Positions 11,723-23,700 of a stretch of DNA of 64,000 bases are shown here, one piece after another. A program made the translations under genes and the position numbers. The notes under the pieces were generated by a model. That model saw only the letters and a list, made by a program, of their open reading frames with translations. It made no database searches and had not been told where the DNA came from. Source of the stretch: Podarcis raffonei (Eukaryota; Chordata; Lepidosauria; Squamata; Lacertidae); contig NC_070603.1 in the NCBI RefSeq assembly GCF_027172205.1, positions 14,372,501-14,436,500 of the forward strand. Direction: 5' to 3'. Position 1 is the first letter of the stretch. Each line of letters begins with the position of its first letter.

Positions 11723-14700
11723 GTAAGCAGTTCTTTTTCCTTGCTTGTGGGTTATTCGAGGGAGATGAGTTTGGGTGCTCTGGACCCTGGCTACATCCTG
11801 GACTGCTGGGAACCTCAGGTGAAGAGAGTGCTACTGTGCTCAGGTCCCGCTTACAAATTTCCCATTGGTATCTCATTGGCCGGGGACGCAGGTGGCACTG
11901 TGGGTTAAACCACAGAGCCTAGGGCTTGCCGATCAGAAGGTCGGCGGTTCGAATCCCTGCGACGGGGTGAGCTCCCGTTGCTCGGTCCCTGCTTCTGCCA
12001 ACCTAGCAGTTCGAAAGCATGTCAAAGTGCAAGTAGATAAATAGGTACCGCTCCAGCGGGAAGGTAAACGGTGTTTCCGTGCACTGCTCTGGTTCGCCAG
12101 AAGCGGCTTAGTCATGCTGGCCACATGACCCGGAAGCTGTACCCCGCCCACTCGGCCAATAAAGCGAGATGAGCGCCGCAACCCCAGAGTTGGTCACGGC
12201 TGGACCTAATGGTCAGGGGTCCCTTTACCTTATCTCATTGGCCATTGTGAGAACAGGATTCTGGTCTAGTTGGACCTTTGACCTGATCCAGCAGAACTTG
12301 CCCTATGTTCTAGTGCAGGGGTCGGCAAAGTTTTTGTGGCTTGGGGTGGTTCACAGTCCCACAGACGCCGCGGTGGGCCAGAGTGTGCATGCATGCGCAA
12401 ATGCTATTTCTGGCACTCCTTCTGGTGCTGAGGAGGCGGGCGCCTCTTCCCATTGGTTGCAGGAGCTTCCTGCAGCCAATGGGAAGCCGGCCAGCGTCGC
12501 GGAAGGCGGTCCCTGCTCTGCTGCACACCTGTTTAGCACAGTGCATGGGAGCCAACTGAGCGGGCGGCAGGGGTCCATGGGCCGGTTAAATGACCCCCAT
12601 GGGCTGTTTGTGGCCCATGGGCCTTAGGTTGCCGACCCCTGTTCTAGTGTTTGCCCCAGAAAAATGTCCATAAAGCATACTGCCTGGCTAGTGACTCACT
12701 TTGTCATTTGTACTTGAGAGAATGCAATCCGTGCTGGATTTATTAATTCTCACCCACTCTTTATTCTACCCCATGTCTCTTGCAGTACTAGGTTACTGGC
12801 CTTTTCTTAACTTTGTATGTAAGATCTGGCTGCACTTTTTTGTTTCCAGAACCTGAAAGATGTTCTTGCAAACATGATACCTAAGGAGCAATCAAGACTT
12901 AAAAGCTTCAGGCAACAATATGGCAGCACAGTCATTGGTCAGATCACTGTGGACATGGTAAGTTCTTCCGGTGTCATCACTGTAGTAGAATATCCGAGAC
13001 ATTGTATCCTGCAGGAAATTCCATCTCTACCTGCAGGCTGCTACCAGTCTAAAGGAGTGAGTTGCAAAGAAGCCCCCGTGCTGTGCTACTTTTAGGCATT
13101 TTGTCCCCTGGTAAAATGTCTGGAGTAGGGACTGGGCAATATCTGGTTTTCAATATCACCAGCTAAACATTGTGATATACTGATATATCACGATGTCTGG
13201 AATAAGGATGGAGCTTTGTAGAGGCATTGGCTGGCTTCACGGTTTTCCCCGCATCGTGATTTTTGCATAGTGCATGCACAAACACCATGATTCACGATAT
13301 ATTGCCAGGTCAAAAATTATGAGGCTGATATGATACGGACTTCAAACCAGTGTTGGATGATATATCAATATATTGCCCAGTCCTAACCTGGAGAGAGGTG
13401 GTGAAGCGTGGCCTGGAAAGTTTCACAGATGATGTCTTGTGACTTCTTTAGTCAAGCCAATAACATGGGGTAGGATTCAACTAGGTTGCTGTGTGCACAG
13501 AGCAGAGGTCTGCTTCTGCAACAGGATTTCAACCCCACCTTCTCCCTGTGCCCTCTAAATCTGCTCTGGATGGCTAGGGGAACCCCTCAGTACAGCTTTA
13601 GGGGGTGCACAGGGAAGAGGGGGGGAGAGTCAAGTTGCATGAGTGGGCCCCATTGTGTGCACGTGTACCTCACTTAGCACAACATTGAATTCCACCCATG
13701 AGACTTGGGGCATGGCAAGCATCAGCAGGGCTTGAGGATATTAGTGACACTAGAGCACTTTTTAAAAGAGGAGGAGGAGAGGAGGAAGAACAGTCGGTGA
13801 ATAAAGGGATATGGGTCAAAGACAAGATGCATGTTCTGGTGACAGCTCCAGAATAAGCTCTTGGCATCTCAAGCTAAAGGCTGTCAAGAAGCAGAACTAG
13901 AAATGACCTCTGCCTGGGACCTTGAAGAACTGCTGTCAGTTTGAGTAGATAGTACGTGGTTTAAATAAAAGAATGGTCTACTTCAGGCATGTCCATTTCA
14001 GGGGCCTAATGCGGCCCCCGGTCAGAATCCTAAAAAAACCTGAACAACTTCAATCCTAAAAAAAAAGCTCAACAACTTCGTTTGGCCCTCATGGCCCTTC
14101 ACTTCATCAAATCTGGCCCTTTTTGAAAAAAGTTTGGATACAACTGGTCTACTTCATTTCTCAAGTAGCCATGTTTTTATTATGGAAGCAATTGAATATT
14201 TGTTGTTGAGCTCCTGTGTTAGCCTTCTGAGTTTGAAGTGAGGCATAGTGCGCATGGAGCCTCCTAGTGCAGTGGTCCAAATTGTGAATACACGTACTCA
14301 CTGCAAAAAAGGGGCGGCACTTACTGTAACAACTTCATGGTGAGTAGCGGCACCTACTCTATTAAAAAATCACTGGAAGCAAGGGTTGACAACTCTGGCT
14401 CAAAGCTGTGATACCTCCTAGATCAGAGCTTTTCAAACTTTGCATGTTGGTGACACACTTTTTAGACGTGCATCATTTCGTGACAGTTACTCAGTTTTAC
14501 TAGCAAACTGGAGGTTAAACAAACGTATTATAAGAGATAACGGACACCTATTGTGCGACACACTGCAGCCAACACACTAACTTGTTGCGACACACAGTTT
14601 GGAAAGCTCTGTCCTAGATGATGCAGCCCTTGTGAACAGGTCTGGAGGGCTTCATTTCTACTCCCTTGCAAGGTAGCTGACATAAAAGTAACATTTCGTT

Positions 14701-17700
14701 AAGAGAAAATGCCACAGAGAGACCAACTGCTGTTAAAGCAATGAGGTCACATTACTAGTTCATTGTTTGCAGTACCAAGGCTTTCTCTAGTGTTCTCTAG
14801 ATGCCAAATCTGCTTCCTGATTATACTAGTCTCTAAGCAGTGCTGATTAGTATCTCCTGCTTTGTTTCTGAATCTGAAGTTCATTTAATTAATTGTTTGC
14901 GAAGTGGTGCCTCCTCCAGCTTTGGTGCACAGTAGCAAGGTTTTCTGGGTGCCAGCTGGAAAGCTGAGCCTTGACGGTTGTTGAAAAGGACTCTGTTCTT
15001 CAGTCTGGTTTTTGAGGCCATTGACAAAAGGGGAAGAAGTATTTAAGCCAGAGCCAAGGTTATAGGAGATTTGCCACTATGCTTCCTGGTCTCTCGAGAG
15101 CTTACAGAGGTGACAAAGAGTGGGGAATAAAGCTATCATTTTGGCAAAACAGTGCATTGGAAACAATTCTGCGCCAGAATCGTCATGTGGTACACCTGAG
15201 ACTATTATGCAGACTTTGTGCAACATATCAATTTATTCTAGCTGCAAACTTTGGGCTGTGCTGAAACTTTGGGTTAACTTAAACAAAGGGGGGGTGAACT
15301 GCTAGCCCATAAGCCTTCCCTGGTGGCCTGTCAGCACCCCCAACTCAATTTTTCACTGGTGCCATTACCACCACCAAAGGGAGAAAGTGTGCAAAGCACC
15401 AGTGGGGACAGAAGGATAGCATTTAGAACGAAATAACATTGATACCTCCTATTTGAAGTGTGAAATTGCTTAAGGGAAAGAAGAACCTAAGCTATCACAC
15501 CTTGCAGCAGCAAATTCCATAGTTCATGCACGTATTTCCTTTTGTGTGTCCTAACTTTTTACCGCTTGCATCTTTTGTCCCTAGATCTACGGAGGCATGA
15601 GAGGCATGAAAGGGTTAATATACGAGACATCAGTCCTGGACCCAGATGAGGTAAGTGAGGCCTGAGGTTGTAGTAGTCACAATACCTGTCTGGCCGTGCA
15701 GCCTGTCCATGGAGTTGTATGAATATCTCTTAATCTGCCTTTGCCACATCTGCAGGGCATCCGTTTCCGTGGCTACAGCATCCCCGAATGCCAGAAGCTG
15801 CTGCCCAAAGCCCCTGGAGGTGCAGAGCCCCTGCCCGAAGGGCTGTTCTGGTTGCTGGTGACAGGAGAGATCCCCTCGCAAGAACAGGTAAGGAGACAGG
15901 AATGGCTGAAGTAGAGTCTCTGAATGGGAGGCTGCAGCTGATACCTTCAGCCCTTCCTTGAATGCCATTATGCAGCCTGGGGAGTTTTGTGAGTGTCTGT
16001 GAGCAGGCAGGGAAAGCACTGAGGTGTCTACATGGCAGAAGGAGATAGCAAAGGCAGAGGGAGGCTGCACGCAGCTCAGCACTGATTCCTTCATTGTTAC
16101 TGAGGCAGAGCTTTGTGTTTTCTCTGTTCAGGTGAGCTGGCTGTCCCGGGAGTGGGCCAAAAGAGCCGCCCTGCCTTCTCATGTGGTGACCATGCTGGAC
16201 AACTTCCCCACCAACCTTCACCCCATGTCACAACTGAGTGCCGCTGTCACCGCCCTCAACAGCGAGAGCACTTTTGCCCGTGCCTATTCAGAGGGAATCA
16301 GCCGGACCAAGTACTGGGAAGTAAGCAAGGGACGGGCAACATTTCGCGTGTGCAGAAGAAGTGTGAGCCGTTTGCGGGCTTGGCAAGCAAATAATGGGGG
16401 AGGCGGGTGGGCAAGCTGTAAGTATTTTCTTCTGTAGCATCTGATCGATGGCATCTGGAGGTGAAGTCCTGAAGCTACGTACCAGAAATGCAGGTGATTT
16501 ATTATAATCGCCTACGTAAACATGGACTTTGTTGTTTATATGCACAAAACATAGACACTTAATGTAGTCAGGGTTATGGCTGTGTAAAGAAATTTGGGTT
16601 GTCTGAGCCTCTCCCTTCTTTGCGTGTGCTGAAAACTGAAAATCGTGCACTCAGTGTTGCAAGAATAAGGTTTTGAATGTCAGGATGGTTCTTGCTGAAT
16701 TTTAAAAAGGCTAGGGGGAAATGTATCTGAAGCTTTCATTGTCAGAGGGTGGTGATGATCCATGCCCTGCAGCTTAATCCCCAAAAACGCTATGGCAAAC
16801 ACCAAGAACTCCAGTGGTGGGGAACTTTGGGGCTTCCAGATGCCACTGGAATCCCATCAGCCTCAGCCAGCATGGCCAGTGATCAGGGATGATGGGAGTT
16901 GTAATCCAACAACATCTGGCAGGCTGCAGCTTCCCCATCCCTGCATTGGTTTGTCTCGGGTCTTCATATTGGGGAGTTGGGCTTACTGATTGGAAAGCTG
17001 CTGCCAGGATTGCTGAACACCCTTTGTCCTAGGATTGATTTGCTAATGCCAGGTGCTGATAAAATTGTGGAGTTTGGGGCTGTGGGCATGGTCCTTCCTG
17101 CTTCTGCACCTAGAGGTGGAAGTTGTTCCAGAAAAAAGAGACACCTAATGTGTCAAGCCTGACCAAGCCCTGCTGAAGGCTGCCATATTTTGACTTGGAA
17201 ATGAGCCAGCCCAGTTCAGCTTTTGTTTCGTGCTGATCCTCAAGCGCATGGTAAAGGACAGAAGTCAGGTGTGTGAGAAAGACAGAGAGACAGACCTTGG
17301 TCCTCACCATGTGGAATCCCAGTTACTGCCTTTTTAACATGGGACCTTGAACAAGATGACATGTGCCTCTGGCCTGACCTAAAATGTGTGTGCACACCCT
17401 CGGCACTGAAGCAAAGAGACTTTGGTCTCTGGCCCGTTCCAATTCTGCCGGCCTGTATCTGCCCCGAGGCATTGCTGTCTGGAGTAAAGGGGTAAAGTAT
17501 TGGGATGTGGGGAGGCAGTAGTTCTGCTGTTCATTAACCTTTACCTGCTTGTCCCCTGCCCAGCCAATGCACTGCAGTTAGACAAGAGAACAGGTCCTTT
17601 TCCGTGGAATACTCATGGGGTGCCATTGGTATCATTTTGATCCCAGGCATTTGAGTGTTAAATCCTCCAGCAGTTGATTATATATTTTATCTGGATGATT

Positions 17701-20700
17701 TTGGGGGGAAACTCATCTCTATATTGGGGGACGGAGGGATTTGTTTCTAGGGTGTTCTGGTATTAACACCACTTTTAAATTTGTTTATGGAGTTCTCCTG
17801 GCAATTGCCAACAAATTGCTTTGTGCATTGCAGTTGCCAGCAGATTGCTTTGAGACTTATTGTGGAAAGTGACTCATAAGAAATAATAGTCGTTATTATA
17901 AAAGAGTAGAAATGTGTGGCAGGAGTGTGATTCAGATGCCAGTCCTCTGCACATGAAGGAAGTCCTACCTGTGTGACTCTTGGAAGAATAGGCAGCAGTG
18001 CTTATCAGCATTCCTAGGTCTGTTTATACATTCAGGACAAACAGTAGCAGAGTCTTGTGGCACCTTTCAGATGAGTATATTTCATTTTACAGCCGCAGCT
18101 GCTTTTGTGCTCTAAGAGTTCATCCCATGAGATGCATGCATGAAGGCAGAATACAAAGACTCTTGTTGCAGACTGTACGCAAGCCGCTCTAGTCTTCATG
18201 TTAACTGTTGTAGCTGTAGCCAGCGAACAGATCATATGTCCCTGCTCTGGCGGGATTGGAGGGGAAAGACCCCCTACGAGTGGTTCCTGACTTCTACCTC
18301 CCCTTCCCCTTCCGTACCTTGCAGTTTATCTATGAGGACTCCATGGACTTGATTGCCAAGCTGCCATGTATAGCTGCAAAGATTTACCGCAATCTGTACC
18401 GTGAAGGCAGCAGCATTGGCGCCATCGATCCCGCCTTAGACTGGTCGCACAACTTCACCAACATGCTGGGCTATAATGACCCCGAGTTCATTGAACTCAT
18501 GCGCCTCTACCTCACCATTCACAGGTAAGTCTTACCTGTCTTGTGTACAAGAGAGGCTTGAAAGAGCTGTGAGCTGATGGAGCAACAGAAAGAACTGAGG
18601 CCTGAGCTTTTGTGCCTTTAGCACTTGTGTCCTTCCCCCACACATCCATTACTGCCAGCGCACTAAGCATTGGTGCAATTTCCCCCATATGCTTTCTGTG
18701 CTTGAGCATAAGGAAGGTGCTCAGCAAGCCTTCCTGGGGAGAGCGTTCCACAAACGAGGAGCCACTGCAGAAAAGGCCCACTCTCATCATTTCATTTATT
18801 ACGGCCATAGGCCCATACAGGTAAAAACAACACATAAGCGACAGCTTGTGCCGTGGGGGGGGGGGGGAAACAGTCGCTAAAACACCACTATAACAATAAA
18901 ATACTATAAGATGGAAAGGCATACTACGCCTTAATTAGCTTGTAGTGCTCCTTGTCGTCGCTTTTGGGAAAGGACAGCGACCAGGAATCTAGCCACCTTC
19001 AGGGTCGTGTGGGTATCCTTGTCCTGCAAGATTTGGGCAAGGTGGAATTTTGGTGGGGTACCCTCTAGTTTCTGAATGATAGATCCCAACAAATTTGCCC
19101 GTGGCGCATTGAACAAGGGGCAAAAGAACATAATGTGCTGGAGCGACTCCGGCGTCACCTTATCACATTCGCACACGGCGGGGGCTTGGCCCTTTGAGAA
19201 TCTATGTCTCAGGACATTGGAGGGAAAAACGTTAAACCTCGCTTTGGTGAAGGCCAGTCTATGGGCAACAGTCGAAAGGGAGGAGAGGTATGATGGAACG
19301 CAATAAGTTAAAGTGATACCAATGTTCTGGGTCGAACAAACACCTCCCCCCAGCGTATAATTTCGCTGTAAGTCGATGTCATCCAGTCTTTGGCGGATCA
19401 GTCTTTGAGCAGTGATTTGGTCTAGTTTTAGGGAATCTGAGGGAGAGATTCCATAACTCCACTCTTGTGGAGGAGGCACACAAAGAAGGGCCTCAGATGA
19501 CGATCACAGGGTCCATTCATATGAGGAGAGGCGGTCCCTGGGGTCCTTTAAGGCTTTATAGGTCAAAGTCAGCATTTTGAATTGGCCCGGAAACTGATTA
19601 GCAACCAGTGAAGTTGGGCCAGGCTCGGCGCAATATACCGTATTTTTCGCTCCATAATACGCACCAGACCATAAGACGCACCTAGTTTTTGGAAGAGGAA
19701 ACAAGAAAAAATATATTCTGAATCCCAGAAGCCAGGACAGCCAGCGGGATCTCAGTGCAGCGATCCCACTGGCTGTCCTGGCTTATGGGATAGCCGCACG
19801 CTGTGCTCCGGAGGCTTTGCATTGCTTTCGCTGAAGCCATGGAGCCTGCATTCGCTCCATAAGTCGCACACACATTTCCCCTTATTTTTAGGAGGGGAAA
19901 AGTTCGTCTTATAGAATGAAAAATACGGTAATCTCAAACCACCTTACCCCGGTGAGCAACCTGGCTGCCGAATTTTACACCAGCTGAAGTTTCTGAACCG
20001 CCTTCAGGGGCAGCCCTATGTACAACACATTGCATTAATCTAACCTGGAGGTTACCAGAGCATAGACAGCAGTAGTTAGGCTATCTCTGTCTAGGTTGGG
20101 GCATAGCTAGGCCGCCAGCCAAAGCTGTTGGAAGATTGTCCATGCCTCTGAGGCCACTTGAGCATCAAGCGACAGCAAAGGATCCAGGAGTACCTCCAAG
20201 CTCCTTCAAAGGGAATGTAACTTCCCATTCGTCCAACCACCCACTAACAGTGCCCCAGTCTTATCTGGATTGAGCTTCAGTTTGTCGACACTCACCTTTT
20301 TTCTCTAGTTGACAGTGGTTTTATTGCCAACAGGCATAGCACTCAAGCATCTGATATAATCTGTAGCCTTTTGCGACAGTTGAGATGTGCAGGGAGCTGG
20401 GTGCATAGTTCAGGGATTAGAGTTTTCATGTATAATGTCCTAATATTCTGTTAAAGCAGTAGCCTTCAGTATTTAACCCACCTTTAACCCAAACGTGAAT
20501 TTGGTGTCCCATTTCTAAATCTTCTTTTTACCATATGTTTGTATGCTGCTACTCCTACTGCTGTTGGATCAAGCTGTGACCCAGCAGTTGGTCCCAATCC
20601 ATCAGCCCAACTGAGAGGCCTCTGCCTGAAATCCTGTTGCTAGTTGGGTTAATATGACTTCATATGTTCCATGGGTAGGCAAACTAAGGCCCGGGGGCCG

Positions 20701-23700
20701 GATGTGGCCTAATCGCCTTCAAAATCCTGTCCGGGAATCAGTGTGTTTTTACATGAGCAGAATGTGTCCTTTTATTTAAAATGCATCTCTGGGTTATTTG
20801 TGGGGCAGAGGAATTCGTTCATGATTATTTTTTTCAAAATATAGTCCAGCCCCCCGACAAGGTCTGAGGGACAGTGGACAGGCCCCCTGCTGAAAAAGTT
20901 TGCTGACCCCTGAATGTTCTCTTCAGCGGCTCCCTCTAGTGGCAGAGAACCCTAACTTTTGTTTAACCCTCAATTGGGAGCTACATGTTACAAGGGTAAT
21001 GTTACTTTCGCCCCGGTAGGTTGTTTCTTGCAGCTGTGGTGTGCTGGGGCTGTAGAATTGTAGAGTTGGAAGGGACTCCATTGCGTCATCTAGTCCAACC
21101 CCCTGCAGTGCAGGAATCTTTTTGCCCAATGTGGGGCTTTAACACACAACCCTGACGTTAAGAGTCTCATGCGCTATTGACAGAGCTGAGAAAGCCGCTT
21201 TCGTGAACATCTTTCATGCTTGCATATGATGACTATAAAATGAATTCATTGTAACTGCTATTGTACTTCTGGAATATTATGTGTGTCATCTTTTCTGTTC
21301 AGGAAGAAATGTTGGTGAGAATCTTAATTTATTAACCACTGGCCAAATGCATACAGAACTTCATTTCAGTCTGCTTGCTGTGCGCTCTAAGCTTCCTTGT
21401 TCCCTGCCCCTCCCCCTTTGTTTTCTGCAGTGACCACGAGGGTGGTAATGTCAGTGCCCATACCAGTCACCTAGTGGGCAGTGCCCTCTCCGACCCTTAC
21501 CTGGCTTTTGCTGCAGCCATGAATGGTCTGGCTGGCCCACTCCACGGTCTTGCAAATCAGGTAGGGGGCTGCATTGCCAAGCAGTGCTGGCAAATCTTGA
21601 ATTTGGTGGAGAGCCTTTAGGGAGCCCTCCCTGTTCTTGCACATTATCAGCAAATCTCACGGGCTTTTTGCAGGAAGTGCTGGTATGGTTGACGAACTTG
21701 CAGAAGGAGCTGGGTGAGGATGTGTCCGACACGAAACTGAGGGATTTCATCTGGAATACTTTGAACTCTGGCAGGGTGAGTGTTGGCGGCATCAAAGCCT
21801 TAATGGGGCAACAGAGGGAGGGGTTGCAGTTGGGAGAAAACTGTAGAGATTTAGGTTGCAGTGAGGTCTGTTATAAAATGGGGTGGTGGGGGCACAGAGA
21901 GACCACACTGGCTTATGGGATTTCAACTTGTAAACTCCACAAAAGCATATATGCGCAGCCATATTTAGGTTTTTGTTTTGCTTTTTAAGCTGAGCTTCTC
22001 AGGAAGAGGAATCCTGCCTAAAGTATTCATTCTTCTTTTTCCTGCACTTCCCACATCCCTGGTGCCTTTCCCCTGTCCTATTTTATCAATTCAATGTGGG
22101 GATTCTTAGAATAGCAACTCATGTCCTGTTCTGTGTTAGAAAGGAGTATATTCCCCCTCCACCACGTTGATTACATGACCACAAAGAGTGGCCTAAATGT
22201 ATTTTAAGGATGCGTAATTATCCCCCAGTTCTTCTTTAGCAGCCACTGGGAAGTGAAGCACGTGAATTAGCTGCAGAAGAAAGGCATTGATGTACTAGCT
22301 AGTGGATTCCCAGTACCTTTGTAGTCTCACTTGGCATAGAAATGGGGAGCAAAAACAGGAAGTCAGGTGCTGGGAGTCATCCACAATGGGAGAAGATAAA
22401 CAAGGACTTCAAGTCAGTCTATGCTATGGGCCAATAGGGCACTCCTCCTAGAAACCAGCCAGGAGACAGTTGGCAGGATGAAGCTGTACAGAAAATGGAT
22501 ATGGCCGCCTAGATTTTCTCTTGCTGTCTGTGTGCAAATATATATTTCACACGCACACAATTTCCAATCATGATCTCATTCCACAAGCTTTAAACTGCTG
22601 TAGGGCTGGGGGAAGAGGAGGAAGCTCCCAGGTGAGAGCTGGGAGGGTTTCCTCTTCTGTACATGCAATAAGAGTTAAGATACAGTGCTGGAGGACCTGG
22701 TATTCACTTTCTCTTCTTTTCTTCTTTATTTTCTTCCTTCTCTTATTCTTGCTTTTTTCTTATCTCTCTAGATTAGTTTGGCTCTTATTGTATTTTATGT
22801 TGGAAACTTTTAATAAAAATTGATTAAAAACTTAGCCTGCTCTAGGGCTTGTTAAAACAGGTCAGTGTAAAAAATGATTGTGAGCTGGTGGGAACTGCCT
22901 AAGGAGTCCCACAGGCAGGATGGTGGGGGAAGGTGAGAAATTAAAGGTAGTGGTGGCACTGTGTGAAAACCTATCGATCAAGGTGTGGATGTTGGCAACT
23001 ATGAAGGGGGCTGAGTACTTGCCTGTTAACCCCTTTGCACTAAAAAGGATATACCAAGAACTCAGGCCACAAGTTTCAATATAAGGAATAATTCCTACTC
23101 GAGAGTTGAAAAGAAAAGCGTGTATATTCTGCTAAGAATAACAGTTTGAAGCTAATGGTAAATTTAAACACAACGTGTAAGTACAGTAGTTTTAAGGTAA
23201 AACGTTTAAGTACAGAAATAATGTAGTTTCAAATATGTAGTGATATTGTATAAAGGTACATAAAATACCAGTACACAACAATTATTTTGTACAAGTCTCA
23301 ATGGCAGTCAAAAGGAGTCCATATTATATAGAATCACATCATATTGGGTACCACCCACAAGATTCTGTCAACGTCTCATGTTGCAGGTGGTTCCTGGCTA
23401 TGGCCACGCAGTGCTGAGGAAGACGGACCCTCGCTACACCTGCCAGAGAGAATTTGCGCTCAAGCACCTTCCCAAAGATCCCCTCTTCAAGCTGGTGGCG
23501 CAGCTATACAAGATTGTCCCTAATGTGCTGCTGGAACAGGGCAAGGCCAAGAATCCCTGGCCCAATGTGGACGCACATAGTGGGGTCCTCCTGCAGGTGA
23601 GCTAACTACCTTTGGCAACCCTCTTTGAGGGCAGAGACCAAAGCCCTGGACTTTCTCAGCTAAAGGTGCCTGCTAGAATCTGGGCCCTACAAGCACATTT

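Noticed and set aside
15655-16437. Long frames on both strands around CS exons 5 and 6
   Set aside because: They read through introns or antisense to verified CS exons.
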